Origin: an uncultured Bacteroidales bacterium
Lineage (GTDB): Bacteria > Bacteroidota > Bacteroidia > Bacteroidales > Paludibacteraceae
Assembly: GCA_937910305.1 (NCBI GenBank)
Contig: CALEPS010000128.1
Coordinates: forward strand, 1 to 15,419
Direction: 5' to 3'
Length of the DNA stretch: 15,419 bases
The notes under the pieces are model-generated. The model was not told the DNA's origin. It saw only the letters and a list, made by a program, of their open reading frames with translations, and made no database searches. Position numbers and translations under genes: made by a program. Within the stretch, counting starts at the first letter, position 1. Every line of letters begins with the position of its first letter. Shown here one piece after another: positions 5,834-12,120 of this stretch.

Positions 5834-6752
5834 AACCCTTCTCCTCATTCTCGGTCCTACCGGGGTGGGCAAAACGGAGCTGTCGCTTCGGGTGGCGGAG
5901 CATTACGGATGCCCGATACTGAATTGCGACAGCCGTCAGATCTATCGCTCTATCCCTATCGGTACCGCTGCGCCTACGGAGGAAGAACAGGCGCGCGTGA
6001 AGCATTATTTCGTGGCTACGCGCGAACTCGAAGAGGATTATAATGCCGGGCAATACGAGCGCGATGCCATAGCGCTGATGGAAGAACTCTTCCGCACCTG
6101 CGACACGCTTGTCATGACCGGAGGTTCCATGCTCTACGCCGATGCCGTTTGCTATGGCTTGGATGACCTGCCTGCTGTGCCGGAAACGATCCGCCGGCAG
6201 GTGAAGCAAGCCTATGAAACACAAGGATTAGCATGGCTCCAAAGCGAAGTGCAACGCCTCGATCCGGATTATTGGAACGAAGTGGACCAACAGAATCCCG
6301 CAAGGTTGACCCATTGTGTGGAGTTATGCCTCACCACCGGTAAACCCTATTCCTCCCTTCGTACGGCTACTACTAAAATCCGCCCCTTCCGCATCCTCAA
6401 AATAGGACTGGAACGGCCGCGCGAAGAACTGTATGACCGTATCAACAGGCGGGTGGAGCAGATGATAGCGGACGGACTCGTGGAAGAAGCAAGAAAGGTC
6501 TATCACCTGCGGCATCTCAACAGCCTGCAGACCGTTGGATACAGGGAACTGTTCGCCTGTTTCAACGGCGAATATGATCTGGCGAGAGCTATTGAACTGA
6601 TACAGCAAAATACGCGTCATTATGCCAAAAGACAGATGACTTGGTTCCGGCGCGACAAAACGATACATTGGCTGAATGCCGACATTGATTATGAAAAAAA
6701 TATACATCTTATTGACGATCTGTTGCGCGCTGATAGCGTGCAAGAAAAATAA
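5817..6752 (+). CDS. miaA: tRNA dimethylallyltransferase
   Basis: 311 residues, normal for MiaA, which transfers a dimethylallyl group to N6 of A37 in tRNAs that read UNN codons. Visible motifs: P-loop GPTGVGKT (13-20), catalytic-site DSRQIY (38-43) with the general-base Asp38, AGQYERDA (77-84), TGGSMLYADAV (101-111), the tRNA-binding NPARL (160-164) and the C-terminal TVGYRELF (239-246) with TRHYAKRQMTWFRRD (266-280). The ATG at 5817 gives the expected N-terminus just before the P-loop; the longer open frame upstream translates to out-of-frame sequence of the preceding gene. It overlaps that gene by 17 nt and the following lipoprotein gene by 62 nt, so the three are probably translated in a coupled way. 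The protein looks intact and functional. Confidence 0.97.
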   Translation: MEQCSKTLLLILGPTGVGKTELSLRVAEHYGCPILNCDSRQIYRSIPIGTAAPTEEEQARVKHYFVATRELEEDYNAGQYERDAIALMEELFRTCDTLVMTGGSMLYADAVCYGLDDLPAVPETIRRQVKQAYETQGLAWLQSEVQRLDPDYWNEVDQQNPARLTHCVELCLTTGKPYSSLRTATTKIRPFRILKIGLERPREELYDRINRRVEQMIADGLVEEARKVYHLRHLNSLQTVGYRELFACFNGEYDLARAIELIQQNTRHYAKRQMTWFRRDKTIHWLNADIDYEKNIHLIDDLLRADSVQEK

Positions 6753-7704
6753 TGTCGATTTCTCCTTCAGCCCCGATAAACCAAGGGCGGGAGAGACGGT
6801 TTATTTCTCCAATCTCTCGGATTCGGGCGAAGATTGGGAGTGGTCTTTCGGAGACGGTTCTACCTCTTCCCTCAAATCCCCCTCGCATGTATATAAGCGT
6901 CCCGGAGACTATGTGGTGGTCTTGAAGGTGGATAATAAGAATGCCTGGACCAAAACGGCCAAAGTGACGGTCTATGACACGGTTCCTACCTTCGTTGCGA
7001 GCGACACCGTTTTCTATATATATAAAGATTATACTTTCACAGCCAATGTCTATAACCCTTATAACTACGATGTAAATCTGGAATGGGATATAGAGGAACA
7101 GGACACCTTGGTTAAGTTCATCGATAAAGGCATCGTCTGTTATTTTACGCAGCCGGAAGACTCGGCGCTCATCAAACTGCGCATTATTCTCAATGGCGAA
7201 ACAACGGATGTACAGAAGAAATTCTATATTCAGGACAGGAAAACCAATTCGCTTCTGCTCCGTACTGCCGACGCGGACTACCGCCAGCGTATCTTTGGAG
7301 ACCGTGCCGAGCAATACAAAACAGACGAGACGGCAAAGCAACTATTGGACCTCGCGCAAGATACCGCTCAGACCTATAACGGCGCAGAGTTCAAACTGTC
7401 CGAACTCAAAACGATCTTCCCCGAGCTTCAGGGTTTCCGTATAGCGAGCAGAAAGATTTACTACCGCGCAGAAGGACTTTGGGTGGCTAATATTGATGGC
7501 GCCAACCCTGTGCAGATCGATGATGCAGAGTGTTTTGCCATGACCCTCGATACCAAAGACAGCCGCATCTACTGGGCTAATGCCGATGGGGTTTGGTACA
7601 TGCCTTTTGTAGGGTCGGATAACAACAAATTCGTTACTACTCCTACTTTGCTCAATACGCTGCAGAATGTAACCAAACTGGCTGCAGACAACGAACCAAA
7701 ATAA
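6691..7704 (+). CDS. PKD-domain lipoprotein
   Basis: 337 residues. The ATG at 6691 gives a lipoprotein signal peptide (MKKIYILLTICCALIAC) with lipobox LIAC and Cys17. An in-frame ATG at 6676 would only add five residues. Residues 22-95 form a PKD fold, shown by WEWSFGDGS (49-57), SPSHVYKRPGDYVVVLKV (63-80) and the terminal strand TKTAKVTVYD. The middle (100-240) is unassigned. The end (250-312) has beta-propeller-like strands (RKIYYRAEGLWVANIDG, SRIYWANADGVWYMP) reminiscent of YWTD-type repeats, but too few for a full propeller. The residues after Cys (KKNNVD) are not acidic-rich, so a surface-export signal is not evident. The whole signal-peptide region lies inside the 3' end of miaA. Specific function unknown; PKD domains usually mediate binding. 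Confidence 0.85.
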   Translation: MKKIYILLTICCALIACKKNNVDFSFSPDKPRAGETVYFSNLSDSGEDWEWSFGDGSTSSLKSPSHVYKRPGDYVVVLKVDNKNAWTKTAKVTVYDTVPTFVASDTVFYIYKDYTFTANVYNPYNYDVNLEWDIEEQDTLVKFIDKGIVCYFTQPEDSALIKLRIILNGETTDVQKKFYIQDRKTNSLLLRTADADYRQRIFGDRAEQYKTDETAKQLLDLAQDTAQTYNGAEFKLSELKTIFPELQGFRIASRKIYYRAEGLWVANIDGANPVQIDDAECFAMTLDTKDSRIYWANADGVWYMPFVGSDNNKFVTTPTLLNTLQNVTKLAADNEPK

Positions 7705-7713
7705 CTTCTGATA

Positions 7714-9327
7714 ATGACTAAGGATAAGCAACCCGATTATATTTTCGAAACCTCTTGGGAGGTTTGCAACCGCGTAGGCGGTATCTATGCCGTGCTATCC
7801 ACACGTGCTGCATCGATGCAGGCGGAGCACCCGGATAAAGTGTTTTTCTTCGGCCCCGATTTCGGAGCACACAGTGATATCTATTTCAAGGAAGATAAGT
7901 CCCTTCTCAAGAAATGGCTTTCTTCTTTCGACTTTGAGCAAAGCGGTCTTTCTTCTGTCCGTATAGGCCGGTGGAAAGTGCCCGGAGAACCTATTGCCAT
8001 TCTCTTGAAATTCGACAGCCTGTGGCAGCGGAAGGATGAGATATACGGATGGGCTTGGTCTAAATTCCGGGTCCAGAGCCATGCCGCTTATGGCGATTAT
8101 GACGAGTCATGCCTTTTCGGTTACGCTGCCGGCATCGTCATGGAGAGTTTGTATCATTATCTGTGTGTAAATCAGTCTGTTAGCCCGAAGGGCGGTCTGC
8201 CAGCAAAGAGCGGTCGCCCACTTGGTATCTGTCAGCAGGCGCAGCCTGCGGTCTGTATGCACGCCAATGAGTGGCAGACGGCGTTCGCTATCTTCTATCT
8301 GCAGGACCACTGCCCGGAGATAGCTACGCTCTTCACGACTCATGCTACCGGTATAGGACGGTCTATCGCCGGAAACGGAAAACCGCTGTATGACTATTTC
8401 GAGGGTTATAACGGAGATCAGATGGCGGAGGAACTGAACATGGTTTCCAAACACTCGGTCGAGAAACAAGCCGCGCACTGGGCGGATTGCTTCACTACCG
8501 TCAGTGATATCACGGCGCGTGAGTGTGCGCAACTGCTGGATAAGAAAGTGGATATCGTCACTCCTAACGGATTTGAACCTACCTTTGTGCCAAAAGGCAA
8601 AGCCTTTGACCAGAAACGCAAAGAAGCACGCGAAGCGTTGCTACGCGTAGCAGGAGAGAAACTGGGCGGAGTAGTGCCGCAAAACGCATTGCTTGTCGCT
8701 ATCTCCGGACGGCAGGAATGGAAAAACAAAGGGATTGATGTCTTTGCTTCGGCGCTCGATAAACTGGCGCAGAAAATATACCATAGCGACCAGCCCGAGA
8801 AAGAAGTGGTGGCTTTTGTGATGATTCCGTATCTCGACCGGGCGCCTGAACGCAAAGGCAAAGTGTCTGCCGTCTATGTTCCTTATTATCTGGACGGACA
8901 CGACCCGCTGTTCGGTAAAACCTACTACGATCTGCTCATCGGAATGGATGTCACCGTTTTCCCGTCTTATTATGAGCCATGGGGATATACGCCTCTGGAG
9001 TCCTGCGCCTTCCATGTACCGACGATCACTACTTCGCTTGCAGGATTCGGAGCATGGGCTGCACAGCAAAAAGACCAATATGGCGTAGTAGTGATCGAAC
9101 GGAATGACTCCAATTTTGACCAGGTGGCGGAACAAATTGCTACAGATCTCCTGCGATTCGACCGTCTTTGCGGGGAAGATAAAGCCCGCGCACGTCAAGA
9201 AGCGGCGGCGGTAGCGAAAAAAGCGGACTGGAAACATTTCTTCAAGTACTACCGCAAAGCATATGAGATAGCACTGAAAAAAAGAGACAACAGAATAGAA
9301 GAACTTCAAAACCCACGTTTATTATGA
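7714..9327 (+). CDS. Glycogen/starch synthase, GT3-like, with repeat-derived insertions
   Basis: 537 residues. The opening IFETSWEVCNRVGGIYAVLSTRA (10-32) is the nucleotide-sugar binding start shared with eukaryote-type (GT3) glycogen synthases, as found in Bacteroidetes. Other landmarks: HANEWQTAF (183-191), TTHATGIGR (208-216), TPNGFEP (283-289), and the retaining-glycosyltransferase E-x7-E motif with Glu421 and Glu429 in YEPWGYTPLE. It should extend alpha-1,4-glucan from UDP- or ADP-glucose in the cytoplasm. Two stretches look foreign: SFDFEQSGLSS (71-81), and especially SVSPKGGLPAKSGRPLGICQ with following residues (about 155-177). Both are encoded by copies of the hairpin repeat, the second directly before a core motif. 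The gene starts 9 nt after the lipoprotein stop and ends in an ATGA overlap with the next gene. Confidence 0.93.
   Translation: MTKDKQPDYIFETSWEVCNRVGGIYAVLSTRAASMQAEHPDKVFFFGPDFGAHSDIYFKEDKSLLKKWLSSFDFEQSGLSSVRIGRWKVPGEPIAILLKFDSLWQRKDEIYGWAWSKFRVQSHAAYGDYDESCLFGYAAGIVMESLYHYLCVNQSVSPKGGLPAKSGRPLGICQQAQPAVCMHANEWQTAFAIFYLQDHCPEIATLFTTHATGIGRSIAGNGKPLYDYFEGYNGDQMAEELNMVSKHSVEKQAAHWADCFTTVSDITARECAQLLDKKVDIVTPNGFEPTFVPKGKAFDQKRKEAREALLRVAGEKLGGVVPQNALLVAISGRQEWKNKGIDVFASALDKLAQKIYHSDQPEKEVVAFVMIPYLDRAPERKGKVSAVYVPYYLDGHDPLFGKTYYDLLIGMDVTVFPSYYEPWGYTPLESCAFHVPTITTSLAGFGAWAAQQKDQYGVVVIERNDSNFDQVAEQIATDLLRFDRLCGEDKARARQEAAAVAKKADWKHFFKYYRKAYEIALKKRDNRIEELQNPRLL
7932..7949 (+). repeat. Single copy of the GAGC(A/G)AAGCGGTCT element in glycogen synthase
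   Basis: CTTTGAGCAAAGCGGTCT matches the unit at the potC start (CTTTGAGCGAAGCGGTCT) at 17 of 18 positions. It encodes DFEQSGL at residues 73-79, just before the conserved RIGRW. Confidence 0.65.
8173..8255 (+). repeat. Triloop-hairpin module cluster inside glycogen synthase
   Basis: Contains GCCC-GAA-GGGC (8183-8193) followed by GGTCTG, a degenerate AGCAAAGAGCGGTC unit, and GCAGGC-GCA-GCCTGC (8235-8249) followed by GGTCTG. It encodes about residues 154-180, which are absent from the expected core between helix YHYL and the HANEW motif. Confidence 0.8.
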
Positions 9328-11183
9328 AAAATCTTCGGATGATAGCAGCCCTGCTGCTCCTTTCAACTTTCAACTTTCAACTTTCAACTATCCGGGCCTG
9401 TACCAATTTCCTGGTAGGAAAGGATGCTTCGGCGGACGGAAGTACGATGATCTCCTATGCCGCTGACTCCTACGGCATGTTCGGCTTCTTGCATTTCGCG
9501 CCTGCGCAGGACTGGCCAGAGGGCGCTATGCGGGACGTGAAAGACTGGGATACAGGACGGCCGCAGGGATCGATCCCGCAAGTGGCACACACTTATACGG
9601 TGGTGGGCAATATGAACGAGCACCAGGTGACGATCGGAGAGACTACGTGGGGAGGACACCAGGAACTATGGGACACCGTCGGCATTGACTACGGATCATT
9701 GATTTATATCGCCTTGGAGCGCTCCAAAACAGCCCGCGAAGCAATCGAGTGGTTCATCACTCTCGTCAACGAGTACGGCTATGCTTCGGAAGGAGAGTCT
9801 TTCTCCTTTGGCGACCCGAACGAAGTATGGATCATGGACCTCATTGGTAAAGGAAAAGGGCAGAAAGGCGCCGTGTGGGTGGCTGTACGTATTCCGGATA
9901 ATGCCATCGCCGCGCATGCCAACCAAGCGCGTATAACGACGCTGCCGATCAATGCCAAATCTAAACTGACAAAAGAGCAGAAGCGCATCGCTAAGAAACT
10001 CAATTGTAATATGGTTACCCTCTCTTGTGGAGAGGGAAAGGGTGAGGTTTGCGAATATTGGTGGTCTAAAGATGTGATCTCGTTTGCCCGCCAGAAAGGC
10101 TTCTTCTCCGGAGCGGACAAGGATTTCTCTTTCCAGGCTGCATACAACCCGTTCGATTTTAGCGGATTCTATGCCTGCGAAGCACGCGTATGGGCGTTCT
10201 TTAATCATTTCAGCAATGATATGGACCGCTATTTCGACTACGCTACCGGCAAACTTTATCGGGAGATGAAAGATGACAAAATGGTAAATGAAAAAATGGT
10301 AAATTACGCCATGCCGCTCTGGATCATCCCGAACCGCAAACTGTCGGTGCAGGATATGAAGGAATGTATGCGCGATGAGTACAAGGGGACGCCGCTGGAT
10401 ATCACGCTGGGAGAGGCTGCAGGACCGTGGAACAGCAAACTCCGTTTCGGAGCACTTGGATTCAAACTATCTATCAGTCCGAAGGACGGTCTGGGTCACA
10501 CCTGGGAGCGGTCTATCAGCGATAGCGGTCTATCAGGCGAAGCCGGTCTTGCAGCGGACACGCTGCAATATTGGTACCAGCGTCCTACGGCTACCCAGCA
10601 AACGGCATGGTCCTTCGTCGCACAGATGAGAAATGACCAAATGGTAAATGGACAAATGCGAAAATGTTATGGTATCTTCTGGTTCGGTGTGGACGATGCT
10701 GCCTGCTCGTGCTACACGCCGATGTATTGCTGCATCAACCATGTGCCGGAGTGTTTTGCCGAGGGTAACGGAGACAGCTATACCTTCTCGCCTACATCGG
10801 CTTGGTGGACCTTCAATATGGTAGCTAACTGGGCATATACCAAATACAGCCGTATGTATCCCCATATACGCGAAGTGCAGCAGACATGGGATGATAAATT
10901 CAATACCCAGATTGCGGGCGTTGATGCGCAGGCTGCCGGACTGGACGAAGAGGAGGCGCGCGCGTTCCTTACTAATTATTCATGCGCACAGGCTGAGAAC
11001 CTTGTAGCGGACTGGCAGCGTCTGTATATCTATCTCATTACGAAATTCATTGACGGACAGGAGCGTAAGGAAGAAAACGGGCAGTTCAAACGCAACCCCT
11101 ATGGCAATAGCTGCGGTCCGGAAAGACTTCACATGCCGGAATCTTATCTCCGTAAGATTGCTCCGGAAACCAACCACGAGTGA
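9324..11183 (+). CDS. C69-family (PepD-like, Ntn-type) dipeptidase, secreted, with several repeat-derived insertions
   Basis: 619 residues. After a signal peptide (1-25) the mature protein should begin at Cys26 (ACTNFLVGKDASADGSTM), the N-terminal nucleophile of C69 peptidases; TIGETTWGG (103-111) and the SFSFGDPNEVWIMDL region (159-173) are also typical. It should cleave short peptides in the periplasm or at the surface. Foreign-looking insertions are VTLSCGEGKGEVC (231-243, CCCTCTC hairpin repeat), DDKMVNEKMVN (317-327) and NDQMVNGQM (437-445, 15-mer repeats), and about 383-411 (SISPKDGLGHTWERSISDSG, then LSGEAGL; triloop modules). Together they add about 60-70 residues. The signal-peptide core STFNFQLST is encoded by four TTTCAAC units. 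The start overlaps the glycogen synthase stop by ATGA, and the gene ends 19 nt before a terminator. Whether it is active is unknown, but the frame is intact. Confidence 0.9.
   Translation: MKNLRMIAALLLLSTFNFQLSTIRACTNFLVGKDASADGSTMISYAADSYGMFGFLHFAPAQDWPEGAMRDVKDWDTGRPQGSIPQVAHTYTVVGNMNEHQVTIGETTWGGHQELWDTVGIDYGSLIYIALERSKTAREAIEWFITLVNEYGYASEGESFSFGDPNEVWIMDLIGKGKGQKGAVWVAVRIPDNAIAAHANQARITTLPINAKSKLTKEQKRIAKKLNCNMVTLSCGEGKGEVCEYWWSKDVISFARQKGFFSGADKDFSFQAAYNPFDFSGFYACEARVWAFFNHFSNDMDRYFDYATGKLYREMKDDKMVNEKMVNYAMPLWIIPNRKLSVQDMKECMRDEYKGTPLDITLGEAAGPWNSKLRFGALGFKLSISPKDGLGHTWERSISDSGLSGEAGLAADTLQYWYQRPTATQQTAWSFVAQMRNDQMVNGQMRKCYGIFWFGVDDAACSCYTPMYCCINHVPECFAEGNGDSYTFSPTSAWWTFNMVANWAYTKYSRMYPHIREVQQTWDDKFNTQIAGVDAQAAGLDEEEARAFLTNYSCAQAENLVADWQRLYIYLITKFIDGQERKEENGQFKRNPYGNSCGPERLHMPESYLRKIAPETNHE
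9361..9388 (+). repeat. Four perfect TTTCAAC 7-mers encoding part of a signal peptide
   Basis: 28 bp of exact TTTCAAC x4. It encodes STFNFQLST within the hydrophobic region of the C69 peptidase signal peptide. The same unit is in potA (3192-3219). Confidence 0.95.
10016..10047 (+). repeat. CCCTCTC/GAGAGGG hairpin repeat inside the C69 peptidase gene
   Basis: CCCTCTC (10018-10024), loop TTGTG, GAGAGGG (10030-10036), then AAAGGGTGAGG. A seven-pair perfect stem. The sequence resembles a REP-like repeat I know from many bacterial intergenic regions (CCCTCTC hairpin followed by GGGTGAGG). Here it is in frame and encodes VTLSCGEGKGEV. Confidence 0.8.
10274..10303 (+). repeat. 15-mer (AAATGGTAAATGA-type) repeat in the C69 gene, copy 1
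   Basis: Two units of an AAATGGTAAATGA-type 15-mer encode DKMVNEKMVN. Because the period is 15, the frame is kept. The family recurs at 10631-10660 and 14182-14221. Confidence 0.8.
10468..10551 (+). repeat. Triloop-hairpin module cluster inside the C69 peptidase gene
   Basis: Three hairpins with 3-nt loops: GTCC-GAA-GGAC (10477-10487), CTATC-AGC-GATAG (10513-10525) and GGC-GAA-GCC (10536-10544). They are separated by GGTCT-type linkers, including CGGTCTGGGTCACACCTG, which also occurs in pepD at 14809-14826. Confidence 0.85.
10631..10660 (+). repeat. 15-mer repeat in the C69 gene, copy 2
   Basis: Two units of the AAATGGTAAATG family (the second degenerate) encode NDQMVNGQMRK, directly before the KCYGIFWFGVDD segment. 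Confidence 0.75.
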
Positions 11184-11202
11184 TAAACCACAAATCACAA
11201 AT

Positions 11203-11232
11203 AAAAATGCCTCTCGACCGAGAGGCATTTTT
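11203..11232. terminator. Bidirectional terminator between convergent genes
   Basis: A perfect 13-bp stem: AAAAATGCCTCTC (11203-11215), loop GACC, GAGAGGCATTTTT (11220-11232). It has A and T tails on both sides. It lies 19 nt after the C69 stop and 1 nt after the stop of the minus-strand barrel gene, so it can end both transcripts. Confidence 0.95.
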
Positions 11233-11233
11233 G

Positions 11234-12001
11234 TTAGAACCGGTAACTGAAACTGGCGAACCATCCCCATTCGGACATGTATTGTCCTTTGACGAGCGGA
11301 TGTTTGACGAGGTTGTTCAGTCCGAAATCATAGCCGCCTTGCAGCCGGTAGCGATCCCATTCTATTCCACCTCCTACACCCCATTGGATGTTCGCGCGGA
11401 CCAACTCGTCTGTCATGCGGTCGTACGGAGAGGTCGGGATGCCTTTGTCCTTCAGCCAGTTCTGCGTCCCTTCGCTCAGATGCAACTGCATATAGTCGTT
11501 CTCTGCCAGGCCGATCTGCAGTTGGGGACCGGTAAAGACAAAGAGGTTCAGTTTCTTCCATACGGGGATGGTGTAGTACAAGCGTACAGGAACGGTAAAA
11601 TCATGCTCCAGAACGCGGTGAGTGATGTATTCTGTCTGTACCGAGGGCGCATCCATCGATCGCCAGTGCTGCTCGTTTGTGCCGTACACCAGCGTATAAA
11701 GCAGACCGGTTTGAAGACCGAAATGCAGCGGCAGGTTGAACGTGAAAGTGGCGCCTACACGAACTCCGTTTAGAAACATACCTTGATAAGAGAGGTCCCG
11801 TGCACGCTGCTCATGCTGAGTAAAACCCGCCTCTATACGGTACTCCACGCTGAAACGGTATTGCTCGTGGCTCACCTCTTTGCGACTCGGATCAAAGAAC
11901 GTGTTATCCTCGATCTGCATGGCCGGCTTGACTTTGTCGTCCGCCCAAAGTACACCCGCGAAAAGGCATAGAAAAACTAATATATATCCTGTTCTTTTCA
12001 T
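11234..12001 (-). CDS. PorT-like outer-membrane beta-barrel protein
   Basis: 255 residues. A signal peptide (MKRTGYILVFLCLFAGVLWA, cleavage near Ala20) is followed by an acidic linker and alternating amphipathic strands: YRFSVEYRIEAGF, VRVGATFTFNLPLHFGLQTG, FTVPVRLYYTIPVWKKLNLF, IQWGVGGGIEWDRYRLQGGY and the final GWFASFSYRF. The C-terminal Phe is the usual barrel-assembly signal. This pattern and the size fit the small PorT/outer-membrane barrel families of Bacteroidetes, with about eight strands. The substrate or role is unknown; it has no obvious link to the neighbours, which are convergent (C69) and divergent (MATE). It has its own promoter at 12012-12043 and the terminator at 11203-11232, so it is probably monocistronic. 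Confidence 0.85.
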   Translation of the reverse strand: MKRTGYILVFLCLFAGVLWADDKVKPAMQIEDNTFFDPSRKEVSHEQYRFSVEYRIEAGFTQHEQRARDLSYQGMFLNGVRVGATFTFNLPLHFGLQTGLLYTLVYGTNEQHWRSMDAPSVQTEYITHRVLEHDFTVPVRLYYTIPVWKKLNLFVFTGPQLQIGLAENDYMQLHLSEGTQNWLKDKGIPTSPYDRMTDELVRANIQWGVGGGIEWDRYRLQGGYDFGLNNLVKHPLVKGQYMSEWGWFASFSYRF

Positions 12002-12011
12002 AAATCGGCTG

Positions 12012-12043
12012 CAAAGGTACTATTTTTTTATGAAATATACAAA
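12012..12043 (-). promoter_or_regulatory. Promoter of the outer-membrane barrel gene
   Basis: On the minus strand, TTTG (12043-12040), a 20-nt spacer and TACCTTTG (12019-12012) match the Bacteroidetes consensus exactly. With a start about 6-7 nt after the -7 box, the leader would be only about 5 nt before the ATG at 12001, so the mRNA may be almost leaderless. Confidence 0.8.
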
Positions 12044-12044
12044 T

Positions 12045-12072
12045 TTTTCAATTTTCAATTTTCAATTTTCAA
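12045..12072. repeat. Four TTTTCAA 7-mers between two divergent promoters
   Basis: 28 bp of exact TTTTCAA x4 in the gap between the barrel and MATE promoters. The plus-strand -33 region of the MATE promoter (about 12059-12063) lies inside it. Confidence 0.9.
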
Positions 12073-12090
12073 TTATTTTTTGTACCTTTG
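12059..12090 (+). promoter_or_regulatory. Promoter of the MATE-pepD operon
   Basis: TACCTTTG (12083-12090) is a good -7 box. The expected -33 position reads TTTT or TTTC (12059-12063) and is supplied by the TTTTCAA repeat, so this half is weak. Transcription would start near 12097, about 25 nt before the TTG start codon. Confidence 0.6.
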
Positions 12091-12120
12091 CGCCAAAATT
12101 ATAAATAGCAGATCATAATT

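Noticed and set aside
5051..5872. A 273-codon minus-strand open frame opposite the pRiA4b-like gene
   Set aside because: It is antisense to a gene with its own promoter and family pattern; its 3' part crosses the G-rich motif and low-complexity DNA.
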